Assembly (NCBI GenBank): GCA_963674495.2
Contig: CAXXLG010000001.1
Coordinates: forward strand, 1-64,000
Direction of reading: 5' to 3'
Origin: RGIG3178 sp963674495
GTDB lineage: Bacteria > Bacillota > Clostridia > Christensenellales > QAND01
DNA length: 64,000 bases
Shown here: positions 44,425 through 53,375 of the stretch, piece by piece
Position numbering within the stretch: position 1 is the first letter of the stretch
How the letters are laid out: every line of letters begins with the position of its first letter
Notes under the pieces: model-generated
Told to the model about the DNA's origin: nothing
Databases searched by the model: none
The model's input: only the letters and a program-made list of their open reading frames with translations
Translations under genes and position numbers: made by a program

Positions 44425-44667
44425 ATGGATAGAACGACGAATGTGCCGCTGTGCGATCTGCCGATCGGCGCAAAAGCACAGGTTAAGGAATTGACCCTAT
44501 GCGGCAGCGCACGCAGGCGCATGCTGGATTTGGGATTGATAGAGGACACGGTGGTGGAGGCGCTGCAAAAAAGCCCGTTTGGCGATCCGACCGCCTATAG
44601 CATACGCGGCGCGGTGATTGCGCTGCGATCCGAGGAAGCAGGCAATATATTGGTAAAAATGAATTGA
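44425..44667 (+). CDS. feoA: Ferrous iron transport protein A
   Basis: 80-residue SH3-like protein: LCDLPIGAKAQVKELT at the start, then RRRMLDLGLIEDTVVEALQ and AYSIRGAVIALRSEEAGNIL, which is the FeoA family pattern. FeoA assists the FeoB ferrous iron transporter. ATG 44425 lies behind GAGGTGAAA (GTG 44416 is less likely). It is 16 bases before feoB and doubtless co-transcribed. Confidence 0.93.
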   Translation: MDRTTNVPLCDLPIGAKAQVKELTLCGSARRRMLDLGLIEDTVVEALQKSPFGDPTAYSIRGAVIALRSEEAGNILVKMN

Positions 44668-44683
44668 TGACGGGGGAATGGCT

Positions 44684-46831
44684 ATGGGGCTGACAAATCA
44701 ATCGACTGGCAAGGGCGCCAAGGGCGGAGAATTGCACATTCAACGCGCGTTGGCGCAGGACAGGATCGTCGCATTGGCGGGCAATCCCAACGTGGGAAAG
44801 AGCACGGTGTTCAACAGTCTGACCGGGCTTAGGCAACATACGGGAAATTGGCCGGGTAAGACGGTGACAAACGCACAGGGCGTTTTTCGGCATAAGGATC
44901 GGGATTACATATTGGTGGATCTGCCGGGCACGTATTCGCTGATGGCGAACTCCGTGGAGGAGGAGGTTGCGCGGGATTTCATCTGCTTCGGCGACGCCGA
45001 CGCAGTGGTTGTGGTGGCGGATGCGACGTGCTTGGAGCGCAACCTCAACCTTGTGCTGCAGACGTTGGAAATCACGGGCAAGGCCGTGGTATGCGTCAAC
45101 CTGATGGACGAGGCAAAGAAAAAGCGGATGCGCATCGATGTGAATGCGTTGTCAAATGTATTGGGTGTTCCGGTGGTGGGCACAAACGCGCGCAGCGGAG
45201 GCGGTTTGATTGCGTTGATGGATGCGGTGCGGGGTGTATGCATTCATGATGCAAAGCCGCCTATCAAAATCCAATACGGCGAGGCAATCGAGCGGGCGCT
45301 TGAATGCATCGAGCCGATTGTTAAGGATCTCATTGGCGGGAGATTGAACAGCCGATGGGTGGCGCTGCGGCTGCTGGACGGTGACGGGGCGCTGAACCAT
45401 GCCATCAACCAATATCTTGATTTTGATATCATGGGGGATGAGTCGCTTTTATTGCGCATCGGCGAGGTACGCGAAGCGCTGAAAGAAGCGGGCTTGGACG
45501 GTGACGGATTTCGTGATGCCATCGTGTCTGCCTTGGTGGGAACGGCGCAGCGCATGGCGCGGCAGGCCGTTACATTTGACGACGCTGCGTACGACAAAAC
45601 CGACCGCAAGATCGACCGGATTTTGACATCCAAAGTGTTTGGCATTCCGGTGATGCTTGGATTGTTGGGGCTGATCTTTTGGTTGACTATCACGGGGGCC
45701 AATTATCCTTCACAACTTCTGTCCGATCTTCTCTTTGGCATCGAAGATAAGCTGACAGCGTTGTTTGCATGGCTGGGCACGCCGTCATGGGTGCACGGCG
45801 TGCTGATTTTGGGGGTATACCGCACGGTGGCGTGGGTTGTGTCCGTCATGCTGCCGCCGATGGCCATTTTTTTTCCACTGTTTACGCTGCTGGAGGATCT
45901 CGGGTATCTGCCGCGTGTGGCGTTTAACCTGGACACGCTTTTCAAACATGCGTGCGCACACGGTAAGCAGGCGCTGACCATGTGCATGGGATTCGGTTGC
46001 AACGCCGCGGGTATTATCGGCTGCCGGATCATCGATTCCAAGCGAGAGCGGTTGATCGCCATCATCACCAACAACTTCGTACCGTGCAACGGGAGATTCC
46101 CGACGCTGATTGCCATTATCACCATGTTCTTTGCAACGACAGCGCATGGGCCGTTCCAGTCGGCGCTGTCCGCGCTGATGCTTACCGGTGTGATCGTACT
46201 GGGTATCATGACGACGTTGTTCATATCCAAGCTTTTGTCCAAAACCATACTCAAAGGCCTGCCATCGTCGTTTTCACTGGAGCTGCCGCCGTATCGTAAA
46301 CCGCAGATTGGGCGGGTGATCGTACGGTCCATCTTCGATCGGACGTTGTTTGTTCTGGGTAGAGCCGTTGCGGTCGCCGCGCCGGCGGGCGTTTTGATCT
46401 GGTGCATGGCCAACATATACATCGGTGATATGAGCGTATTGATGCACTGCGCGCATTTCTTTGATCCGTTTGCCAAACTGATCGGGTTGGACGGATTTAT
46501 ACTGATGGCGTTTATACTGGGGTTTCCCGCCAACGAGATTGTCGTGCCCATCATTATCATGAGTTATATGGCTACGGGCAGCATGCTTGAATTGGATTCG
46601 TTGTCCGCGCTGCATACGCTGTTGGTGGCCCACGGGTGGACGTGGCTGACGGCGCTATGCACCATGTTGTTTTCGTTGATGCATTGGCCATGCGCCACCG
46701 CGCTTTGGACCATTAAAAAAGAGACGCAAAGCGTCAAGTGGACGGCTGTGTCGTTTTTGGTGCCGACGGGGGTCGGGGCAATCGTTTGCTTTTTGGTTGC
46801 GAGTGCGGCGCGGGTGTTGGGGTTGATCTAA
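44684..46831 (+). CDS. feoB: Ferrous iron transport protein B
   Basis: 715-residue membrane iron transporter with an N-terminal G-domain: GNPNVGKST (G1, about residue 34), DLPGTY (G3), NLMDEAKKK (G4). Then a GDI-like helical part and about ten transmembrane helices with the Gate motif GFGCNAAGIIGCRIIDS and second gate SFSLELPPYRKP. Imports Fe(II), gated by GTP hydrolysis. ATG 44684 has GGGGG eight bases upstream; ATG 44678 lies too close to that site. Full length and intact. Confidence 0.95.
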   Translation: MGLTNQSTGKGAKGGELHIQRALAQDRIVALAGNPNVGKSTVFNSLTGLRQHTGNWPGKTVTNAQGVFRHKDRDYILVDLPGTYSLMANSVEEEVARDFICFGDADAVVVVADATCLERNLNLVLQTLEITGKAVVCVNLMDEAKKKRMRIDVNALSNVLGVPVVGTNARSGGGLIALMDAVRGVCIHDAKPPIKIQYGEAIERALECIEPIVKDLIGGRLNSRWVALRLLDGDGALNHAINQYLDFDIMGDESLLLRIGEVREALKEAGLDGDGFRDAIVSALVGTAQRMARQAVTFDDAAYDKTDRKIDRILTSKVFGIPVMLGLLGLIFWLTITGANYPSQLLSDLLFGIEDKLTALFAWLGTPSWVHGVLILGVYRTVAWVVSVMLPPMAIFFPLFTLLEDLGYLPRVAFNLDTLFKHACAHGKQALTMCMGFGCNAAGIIGCRIIDSKRERLIAIITNNFVPCNGRFPTLIAIITMFFATTAHGPFQSALSALMLTGVIVLGIMTTLFISKLLSKTILKGLPSSFSLELPPYRKPQIGRVIVRSIFDRTLFVLGRAVAVAAPAGVLIWCMANIYIGDMSVLMHCAHFFDPFAKLIGLDGFILMAFILGFPANEIVVPIIIMSYMATGSMLELDSLSALHTLLVAHGWTWLTALCTMLFSLMHWPCATALWTIKKETQSVKWTAVSFLVPTGVGAIVCFLVASAARVLGLI

Positions 46832-47170
46832 ACCCGCCCACCGCCCAAGCAATGTAATCAAAGGGGGCAGGCCCCTTTGGAACCCCGGCTGTCGCCGTTG
46901 GGGACGGGCAAGTTCAAAAGCGTGGATGTGGATTAAAATGGAATTTGGTAGGGGAGGATCGAATCCCGCCCACCGCCCAATTAAGGTAGTCAAAGGGGGC
47001 AGGCCCCTTTTGAACTCCTTGTTTGGGACGAGTTGTTTACGAAAAAGAGCATAGGGTCTGGGGTTGGCGCAGGGGGCGTTTCCGCTACGGCGGGGAGGGG
47101 ATTATCTATACGCCCACCGCCCGATTAAGGTATACAAAGAAGACAGGCTCCCTTTGGAACCCCAAAGACA
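46832..47170 (+). repeat. Dispersed intergenic repeats, three copies
   Basis: Cores at about 46833 (CCCGCCCACCGCCCAAGC), 46966 (CCCGCCCACCGCCCAATT) and 47112 (CGCCCACCGCCCGATT), with AAAGGGGGCAGGCCCCTTT hairpins and GGCTGTCGCCGTTGGGGACG. The first copy begins within five bases of the feoB stop, so it may serve as its 3' end; no classical terminator is seen there. Confidence 0.8.
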
Positions 47171-47296
47171 AGCGGGATAAGCAGACAAGCCCTTTGGAAT
47201 TCCTTATTATAGATAGGGGCAGGTTGAGGATAGAGAAAAGATTGCCCAGAGGCAATCCCAGGTAAATGTTATAATCAACGGTTTGATAGGCGGTGT

Positions 47297-47710
47297 TTAC
47301 CGCCTTCGTTGCACATGCCGCCGCGCCGAGAAGAGCAGGGAGCATAGCACGCAAAGGCCTGCGAAGACAAGGACGATGCCGGTGAAATAAAGGATCTTGA
47401 CGAGGGCGGACGAACCGCCTGCAATTTCAAACACACCCATCAGGATGCTGTACAGGGTTAGCGCTGCTATACCGGCGTTGTGGAGATTGTTAAAGATTCG
47501 ATAGCCGGTTGTGCCGACAAAGGGGAGGCGCTGCTGAATGCTCATCAACAGCAGATATACAAAAGTCCCGAGGAACAGCGGATAGTAGAACGCGTGTGCC
47601 ATGTACTGAGAAAATACGCCGCGGCCGAAATGATGGTACACCACACCCGCCACGCATATGAACGCGGATACAATGGCAAAGATGTTTACGGTTTTGAGTA
47701 AACGCTTCAT
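47297..47710 (-). CDS. Small four-helix membrane protein, copy 1
   Basis: 137 residues with four predicted helices (IFAIVSAFICVAGVVYHHF, YYPLFLGTFVYLLLM, a third from HNAGIAALTLYSILMGVF and a last from LYFTGIVLVFAGLCVLCSLL) and an Arg-rich end. ATG 47710 lies behind TAGGAGGAC, which overlaps the stop codon of the glycosidase gene, so the two are coupled. Almost identical in DNA to the gene at 48852. Family not assigned; it could be a membrane partner of the glycosidase. Confidence 0.78.
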   Translation of the reverse strand: MKRLLKTVNIFAIVSAFICVAGVVYHHFGRGVFSQYMAHAFYYPLFLGTFVYLLLMSIQQRLPFVGTTGYRIFNNLHNAGIAALTLYSILMGVFEIAGGSSALVKILYFTGIVLVFAGLCVLCSLLFSARRHVQRRR

Positions 47711-47719
47711 GCCGTCCTC

Positions 47720-48616
47720 CTAATCAAGTCCTATATAGATGATGTCGCTGATGCTGCGCTCTTCCCCATAACAAGGGCTGTTGACAAGTTTGTCGTTCAT
47801 CACCATGGTGGAAGAACCGCCGCCGTCGAGGTTATAAGCGACCGTGCAGCCAAGATCCACAAACAGCTGCGCGAAGTCCTGCATCTTCAGCCCCAAACTG
47901 CCGTTTGCACGTCGCCCATCTACGCAGATGAAGATATAGTGAAGAGGCTCGATCATGCCGATGCCGGTGCGCGGATTCAGTCCGCTGACCCTGCTGCTGC
48001 GTTGCACATATGCTCCACTTTCAACCAATGTTGGACCGTAAGACCAGCTTTGCAGTGCACCCTGCGCTATCAAGCTTTCGCCCGATACGTCCGTGCCCAC
48101 GATGTGCATTTCACCATTTTGCATTAAAACCAAAGATTCGCCGGTGGGATTATCCCGGTACAAAGTGCCGTTTCGTATGATCAGACCGGTATCGCGATAA
48201 CCATAATAATCGCCGTTGATGGCGAGAATGGCGTTGTGCCGGGCTGCCTGCTTGGAGGTATCTTCACGTTGATTGCGCCCAAAGGTATCGTTGGCAAACG
48301 CGGTCTTAAAATACTGCGCGCTGGTCAGTTTAACATCGGCAACATAATAGACGAGATCGGTCTGTTCCACCTTGGTGACGTGGATGCTTATGTTTTCATC
48401 GGTATATTCGGTATCCGTATATATCCGTTGGATCGGCGTTGCAGCCGGCGGTGCCGGAACAGGCGTGAAGGTTATGGAGGCGATGGGCATCAGAGGCTCT
48501 TGCGCCTTCGCAAAAACAAACGCATCCAAAGGAATGAACACGCTCGTCAGGGTCAATAGCACTGCATAGACAACCGCAAAGACATACCGGCGGCGGTAGG
48601 GGCTTCGATTAAGCAA
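47720..48616 (-). CDS. Phosphodiester glycosidase (NAGPA) family protein, copy 1
   Basis: 298-residue membrane-anchored extracellular enzyme. A single N-terminal helix (YVFAVVYAVLLTLTSVFIPL), a Pro/Thr-rich spacer, then the phosphodiester glycosidase domain with AILAINGDYYG, SYGPTLV and CTVAYNLDGGGSSTMVMND. Relatives remove GlcNAc from phosphodiesters or act in surface polysaccharide metabolism. TTG 48616 is chosen: it follows GCGAGGAAA and gives the same length (897 bases) as the paralogue at 49275. First gene of a two-gene unit. Confidence 0.85.
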   Translation of the reverse strand: MLNRSPYRRRYVFAVVYAVLLTLTSVFIPLDAFVFAKAQEPLMPIASITFTPVPAPPAATPIQRIYTDTEYTDENISIHVTKVEQTDLVYYVADVKLTSAQYFKTAFANDTFGRNQREDTSKQAARHNAILAINGDYYGYRDTGLIIRNGTLYRDNPTGESLVLMQNGEMHIVGTDVSGESLIAQGALQSWSYGPTLVESGAYVQRSSRVSGLNPRTGIGMIEPLHYIFICVDGRRANGSLGLKMQDFAQLFVDLGCTVAYNLDGGGSSTMVMNDKLVNSPCYGEERSISDIIYIGLD

Positions 48617-48851
48617 TTGGTTTCCTCGCTGATGTTTCAGTAATAATTTGGACTTTATTTGTTTACGATTATACTTTACTTCTTGCGAGGGTTCAAGCGC
48701 GTTGCTCATTTTCTAATATGATTCGAATGTTTGGCTTGATGGGTAATCCGCCTTGTTCTACATGATTGAGCAAAGTAAAAACAAAGGGACAGGGATTTGC
48801 ACACAGACAACCCCCGGCAAATGTTATAGTCGATGATTTGATTTGTTGTGT

Positions 48852-49265
48852 TTACCGCCTTCGTCGTGCATGCCGCCGCGCCGAGAAGAGCAGGGAGCAC
48901 AGCACGCAAAGGCCTGCGAAGACAAGGACGATGCCGGTGAAATAAAGGATCTTGACGAGGGCGGACGAACCGCCTGCAATTTCAAACACACCCATCAGGA
49001 TGCTGTACAGGGTTAGCGCTGCTATACCGGCGTTGTGGAGATTGTTAAAGATTCGATAGCCGGTTGTGCCGACAAAGGGGAGGCGCTGCTGAATGCTCAT
49101 CAACAGCAGATATACAAAAGTCCCGAGGAACAGCGGATAGTAGAACGCGTGTGCCATGTACTGAGAAAATACGCCGCGGCCGAAATGATGGTACACCACA
49201 CCCGCCACGCATATGAACGCGGATACAATGGCAAAGATGTTTACGGTTTTGAGTAAACGCTTCAT
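48852..49265 (-). CDS. Small four-helix membrane protein, copy 2
   Basis: 137-residue twin of the gene at 47297; the proteins differ only near the end (HVQRRR against HARRRR). Same coupling to the upstream glycosidase gene through TAGGAGGAC. The near-identity, much higher than between the two glycosidases, shows recent duplication or gene conversion. Confidence 0.78.
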   Translation of the reverse strand: MKRLLKTVNIFAIVSAFICVAGVVYHHFGRGVFSQYMAHAFYYPLFLGTFVYLLLMSIQQRLPFVGTTGYRIFNNLHNAGIAALTLYSILMGVFEIAGGSSALVKILYFTGIVLVFAGLCVLCSLLFSARRHARRRR

Positions 49266-49274
49266 GCCGTCCTC

Positions 49275-50171
49275 CTAATCAAGTCCTATATAGATGATGT
49301 CGCTGATGCTGCGCTCTTCCCCATAACAAGGGCTGTTGACGATCTTTTCGTTCATTACCATGGTGCTGGTTCCGCCGCCGTCCAGGTTGTAGGCAACGGT
49401 GCAGCCCAGATCCACAAACACCTGTGCGAAGTCCTGCATGGACAGTCCTTTGCTGCCGTTGACACCGCGTCCATCCACGACGATGAACACATAGTGGTAT
49501 GGTTCGACAATACCGATGCCGGTGCGCGGATTGGCGATGCTTACGTTGCTCTTGCGTTCCACGTATTGGCCGTCCATCACCAGTGTGGGCCCGAATGACC
49601 AGCTGTGTAGCGCACCTTGTGCAATCAGGCTTTTGCCCGTAACGGTTTCATCCACGATGCGCATTTCTCCGTTGAGCATCAGAACGATGGACTCGCCCAC
49701 CGGGTTGTCACGGTACAGCGTGCCATTGCGTATGACAAGGCCCGTATTGTCGAATCCGTAATAGTCGCCGTTGATGGCAAGGATGGCGTTGTTGTTTTTT
49801 GCCTGGCTGGATGTGATTTCGTGCAGGTTGCGTCCGTAGTCGCCATTGGCAAAAGCGGTTTTAAAATATTGAAGGCTGGTCAGTTTGACGTCTGCCACAT
49901 AGTATACAAGATCCGCTTGTTCCACCGTGGTTACGCTGATTTGTATATTTTCGTCCGTATATTGCGTGTCTGTATACACCGTTTTAACCGGCGTAGCACT
50001 AGGCGTTGACGGCACGGGCGTGAAGGTGACCGAGGCAATGGGCATGAGGGCTTCCTCCACCCGCTGGAAAACAAAGGCGTTTAGCAAGATGTATACGCAT
50101 GTTGACAGCAAAACAAGCGTGTAGAGGATGGCAAAAAGATAGCGATGGTTGTACGGGCTTTTTGTGTACAA
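49275..50171 (-). CDS. Phosphodiester glycosidase (NAGPA) family protein, copy 2
   Basis: 298 residues, same plan as copy 1: N-terminal helix (YLFAILYTLVLLSTCVYILL), spacer, then AILAINGDYYG, FGPTLVMDGQY and CTVAYNLDGGGTSTMVMNE. TTG start at 50171 follows GAGGAAAAT. The last about 20 residues and the downstream gene are identical to copy 1, while the rest has diverged clearly. Extracellular, membrane-anchored; surface glycan role inferred from the family. Confidence 0.85.
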   Translation of the reverse strand: MYTKSPYNHRYLFAILYTLVLLSTCVYILLNAFVFQRVEEALMPIASVTFTPVPSTPSATPVKTVYTDTQYTDENIQISVTTVEQADLVYYVADVKLTSLQYFKTAFANGDYGRNLHEITSSQAKNNNAILAINGDYYGFDNTGLVIRNGTLYRDNPVGESIVLMLNGEMRIVDETVTGKSLIAQGALHSWSFGPTLVMDGQYVERKSNVSIANPRTGIGIVEPYHYVFIVVDGRGVNGSKGLSMQDFAQVFVDLGCTVAYNLDGGGTSTMVMNEKIVNSPCYGEERSISDIIYIGLD

Positions 50172-50269
50172 TTATTTTCCTCGTTGTCTTCTGGTTTGGC
50201 GGTTGATACATACAATTAGAATTCTACTGTGTTCTTCCGCTTAGTGCAAGCGGTTTGTGGGGATTATCT

Positions 50270-50640
50270 AAATCCACTCACCGCCCTTTGAGAACCGAAG
50301 CTGAGCGCTGCCTGTGGCAGATACAGCGAGGTGGAGGTTCTGAAAGCATGAGGTGAAGCCGAACGGTAGTGAAGGCTGAGCCCATGCCTTTCAGAGGGGT
50401 TTCGATGGAACAGCACTGCGATTGAAAGGAAGATGACTTTTGGAGAGGCTGAATCGAATCCCACCCGCCGCCCAATTATGGAAAGAAAGGAGGCAAGCCC
50501 CCTTTGGAACTCCCATTGTTGGGACGGGCTATTGTAGAAAAAGAAAGTGGGGTGCTGGTAATGGTGTCGGCATAGGGGTATTTTTCAGCAGTGTGGAGGG
50601 GTTATCTAAACCCGTCAACCGCCCGGCAAAGGTGATCCAA
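50270..50640 (+). repeat. Dispersed intergenic repeats
   Basis: A GAGCGCTGCCTGTGGCAGAT ... GCCCATGCCTTTCAGAGGGG unit at 50285-50415 and cores at about 50459 (CCCACCCGCCGCCCAATT) and 50611 (CCCGTCAACCGCCC), with AAGGAGGCAAGCCCCCTTT. Confidence 0.75.
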
Positions 50641-50745
50641 GGAAATTGTCTATATCCTTCGCAAAAGATTGAAGCCTGTCGCGTTCACTGAATGTACAAA
50701 TTGACCATATATAGTAGAGAAGACAGCTGAAGAGGAGGCGATGGG

Positions 50746-50946
50746 ATGGGGCGCTATAACGCCTACGGAAACTGGTGCTGTACACGAAAGTGCTGCCGTA
50801 ACAGGCTATACCAACCCAATTATTATGACCACTATGACTATAGTCGACGGCAACAGCGCGGCTATGAAAATGTACTGCACAGTTGCTGTAGAATGCATCT
50901 ACTACTCGGTTTATTTGACCGGGGTAGACGCAGATACTGCTATTGA
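50746..50946 (+). CDS. Small Cys/Tyr-rich protein
   Basis: 66-residue frame starting MGRYNAYGNWCCTRKCCRN with many Tyr, Arg and Cys (LYQPNYYDHYDYSRR). GAGGAGG lies about eight bases before ATG 50746; ATG 50741 in another frame is too close. Composition recalls small spore-coat-like proteins, but the hydrophobic end (LLLGLFDRGRRR) may reflect a shifted frame. Low certainty. Confidence 0.4.
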   Translation: MGRYNAYGNWCCTRKCCRNRLYQPNYYDHYDYSRRQQRGYENVLHSCCRMHLLLGLFDRGRRRYCY

Positions 50947-50955
50947 ATATCATTG

Positions 50956-50988
50956 TGCCCCGCTGCAGATGTTGTCTGCCGCGGGGCG
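50956..50988 (+). terminator. Strong hairpin, possible terminator
   Basis: GCCCCGC-T-GCAGA / TCTGC-C-GCGGGGC stem. There is no T tract after it (GGTTTGATAC), so the role is uncertain. Confidence 0.4.
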
Positions 50989-51027
50989 GTTTGATACATA
51001 AGGAGGGGTGGCTTGGGTACGAGCCGA

Positions 51028-51309
51028 TTACCGGTACTCGCGAAGTACGTCCGCGATGTGCGCCTGGGTATTCTGTTCGATGAAATTAAGCACATGGTCC
51101 ATGATGCTGTCCGCCTGTTGTGTGTCCCCCGCTAAAGCGGCGATGGACAACACGATGGTTTGATGCACATCCTGTTGTTCGGATTCCACTGCGGATACGT
51201 TGAATTTAGATCGAAGCTTACTTATAAGGCTTTTGACCTGTGTGCGCTTATCCTTGAGCGAATGGACAAAGGGCGCGTGTAGTTTGATTGTCAAAAGAAC
51301 AATGCGCAT
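51028..51309 (-). CDS. DUF503 family protein (YlxP-like)
   Basis: 93-residue protein with the family pattern HSLKDKRTQVKSLISKLRSKFNVS near residue 17 and AVESEQQDVHQTIVLSIAAL. These are small ferredoxin-fold-like proteins, some near ribosome-assembly genes (YlxP beside rbfA). Here it is alone. ATG 51309 has GGGAGGT upstream. Confidence 0.9.
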   Translation of the reverse strand: MRIVLLTIKLHAPFVHSLKDKRTQVKSLISKLRSKFNVSAVESEQQDVHQTIVLSIAALAGDTQQADSIMDHVLNFIEQNTQAHIADVLREYR

Positions 51310-51502
51310 GATGTATACCTCCCGGAACTGTGCGATATGCGGTGAGCGCAGTATGCCGATATCATATTATACAATAAAATAAAGAAGCATTTAAGGTTGT
51401 TGCAACTTTATTGTGCATTGCATGGTGTTATATACAGAGGTATAATACGAAAAAACGGGGATATACATTGTATAGCACATAAAAACAATCAGGAGGCGAC
51501 CT

Positions 51503-52018
51503 ATGAAAACGAGGAATTTGGTTGTGATCGTTTGCCTGTGCCTGTTGTTGGCAGGATGCAAGCAGGCGGCTGTGGTGGATGCGAAAAGCCCGGATGCAAA
51601 TGCTGTGCCCACGTTGAACCCGGGCGTTGTGTTTGAATGCGAATACGTCCGCACCGACGGACATGTTGATGAGAACGAGTACACCGTTGTAACTGGTATT
51701 GCATCGGTGGAGGCGCTTCAGGCGTATGTGGAAGCCAACGAGGATACGTATCAATTCGGCGACGAATTCGAAGAGGCTGTTATGCCGTTTGATGAAGCGT
51801 ATTTCGAGGAAAATATGCTGGTGATGGTGGTTGTGGAAGAAACCAGCAGCGCCAACCGCCATGAGGTGACATCCGTTGTGGCCAAAGGGAATGTTGTGAA
51901 CATCAACATCAAGCGCACCGTGCCCAATCCAGGCACTGACGAAATGGCCCAATGGCACATCATCGTCGCGTCTGACAATGAATATTTTGACCATGCGTTC
52001 AATGTGGATATATACTGA
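51503..52018 (+). CDS. Lipoprotein with PrcB-like C-terminal domain
   Basis: 171 residues. Signal peptide with lipobox LLLAGC (cysteine near residue 19). The C-terminal part (FEENMLVMVVVEETSSANRH, then NIKRTVPNPGTDEMAQWHII) fits the PrcB_C domain pattern of small protease-associated lipoproteins. ATG 51503 behind AGGAGGCG. A terminator follows. Likely anchored on the outer face of the membrane. Confidence 0.8.
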   Translation: MKTRNLVVIVCLCLLLAGCKQAAVVDAKSPDANAVPTLNPGVVFECEYVRTDGHVDENEYTVVTGIASVEALQAYVEANEDTYQFGDEFEEAVMPFDEAYFEENMLVMVVVEETSSANRHEVTSVVAKGNVVNINIKRTVPNPGTDEMAQWHIIVASDNEYFDHAFNVDIY

Positions 52019-52062
52019 TTGTATGCTTATAACGTGCTTTTACGGAGGCTAAAGACATAAAG

Positions 52063-52088
52063 AAAAGAGCCCCACAGGGGGCTCTTTT
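52063..52088 (+). terminator. Rho-independent terminator
   Basis: AAAAGAGCCCC / GGGGGCTCTTTT hairpin after the PrcB-like lipoprotein gene. Confidence 0.92.
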
Positions 52089-52379
52089 GTATGTTGACAG
52101 CACGGCGTAGGAGGGTTGCTTACGCTCGCTGTGGATTTCGAATCATTTGCTGATGGTTGTATTGTACAGCACGGGGTTTGTTGGTGCGGTGATCCAATCA
52201 CATTGCGTCATCGAAAGAGGACGAATCAAATCATATCGGACAGGGCTCATATATATACGTTTATATGGCGGTTTTACAGTTTATAAAATGCGTTTACCGC
52301 CGGGGATTGCGGGATGTTGTTTCTTAACAATAGGTTATTCCGAATCCAAACCACCGCCAGATTATCGCATTTCAAGATT
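52089..52379. other. Intergenic stretch without a supported gene
   Basis: About 290 bases between the lipoprotein terminator and the next repeat cluster; no ribosome binding site or motif supports a gene. TGTTGACAGCACGGCGTAGG near 52092 resembles a stretch at 62145 after the DUF2202 gene. Confidence 0.4.
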
Positions 52380-52860
52380 TTATCTATACGCGCCCACCAC
52401 CTATTTGAAGAAATCAAAGGGATAATCCTCCTGGACCCATGGCTGGTGCGGATTGGGATGAGCGTGGATCATTGGCGCGAGTGCGCGTTGAGATGGAATT
52501 TGGTAAGGGGGAATATCTATACGCGCCCATTGCCCTATAGAGAACCGGAGCCGAGCGCTGCCTGTGGCAGATACAGCAAGGTGGAGGTTCTTAAAAGCAT
52601 GTGGAGGTTCTTAAAAGCATGAGGTGAAGCCGAACGGGAGTGAAGGCTGAGCCCATGTCTTTCAGAGAGGTTTCGATGGAACAGTACTGCGATTGAAAGG
52701 AAGATGTTTTTCGGGGAGGCTGAATCGTATCCCACCCACCGCCCAATTATGGAAATAAAGGGGGCAAGATCCCTTGGACCCCCGGCTGGTGGCGTTTAGG
52801 ACGATTGAGGATATCAAGAGGGCAAGCCCCCTTCGGCTCCCCGGCTATTGCGGATTGGGA
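52380..52860 (+). repeat. Dispersed intergenic repeats
   Basis: Cores at about 52390, 52524 and 52732 (CCCACCCACCGCCCAATT) and a GAGCGCTGCCTGTGGCAGAT unit at 52550. Within that unit a short piece, CATGTGGAGGTTCTTAAAAG, is duplicated in tandem near 52585-52620, a local slippage event. Confidence 0.8.
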
Positions 52861-52965
52861 GGAGAGTGGAACATCCAAGCTTGTTGAATCTGACAAAAGC
52901 AACGATTTCTGAAGTTTGATGACGGTGTGATAGCGCATGTTCATGGGTGGTCATATGCAATGAAT

Positions 52966-53015
52966 AATAAATCTGACGAAAATGACGAAACGGATAGTGT
53001 ATGTTGATAGCGTAG
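52966..53015 (+). promoter_or_regulatory. Shared phage intergenic element, copy 2
   Basis: AAATCTGACGAAAATGACGA at about 52970, followed by CGGATAGTGTATGTTGATAG. It is the same element as at 14828, 58387 and 63158, lying about 150 bases before the phage genes at 53163. Confidence 0.5.
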
Positions 53016-53162
53016 GATGGCTGCCATGGGGCGGCCATGTTTTTTTGGAGCGGCCGCATGAATGAAACAAAATTGGCGGGTGCAGGGAACGCGCAGCACA
53101 GGCGATGAGCCGCGCAGGGGTGGGGAAATATGTGCAATATAAATGAAAAAGGAGGGGTTTTT

Positions 53163-53375
53163 ATGGCGATCAGTTTGACTGATCTGAACAGGCAGAACAC
53201 GGCGGATTTCTATGTGGACGAGGTGGATGATCTTTTGGATCTACCCACCAATACCGCGGGTGCATCCGGTTTTGAGCCGGTAGGTGTTGGCAGCCGTGCG
53301 CTGTGTTTGGAGGATACGACGATCTATATTCTCAGCGGCGCAGGCGCGTGGACGGCTTGGGGGTCACAGACATGA
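53163..53375 (+). CDS. Small phage structural-type protein
   Basis: 70-residue protein (MAISLTDLNRQNTADFYVDE; GVGSRALCLEDTTIYILSGA; ending W-x-x-W-GS). A Gly-x-x-A-x-x-x-x-Thr-x-x-Tyr-x-Leu pattern with terminal tryptophans is common in small phage head or tail accessory proteins. AAAGGAGGGG upstream. Its stop overlaps the next start (ATGA), so it is coupled to the LRR protein. Confidence 0.6.
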   Translation: MAISLTDLNRQNTADFYVDEVDDLLDLPTNTAGASGFEPVGVGSRALCLEDTTIYILSGAGAWTAWGSQT

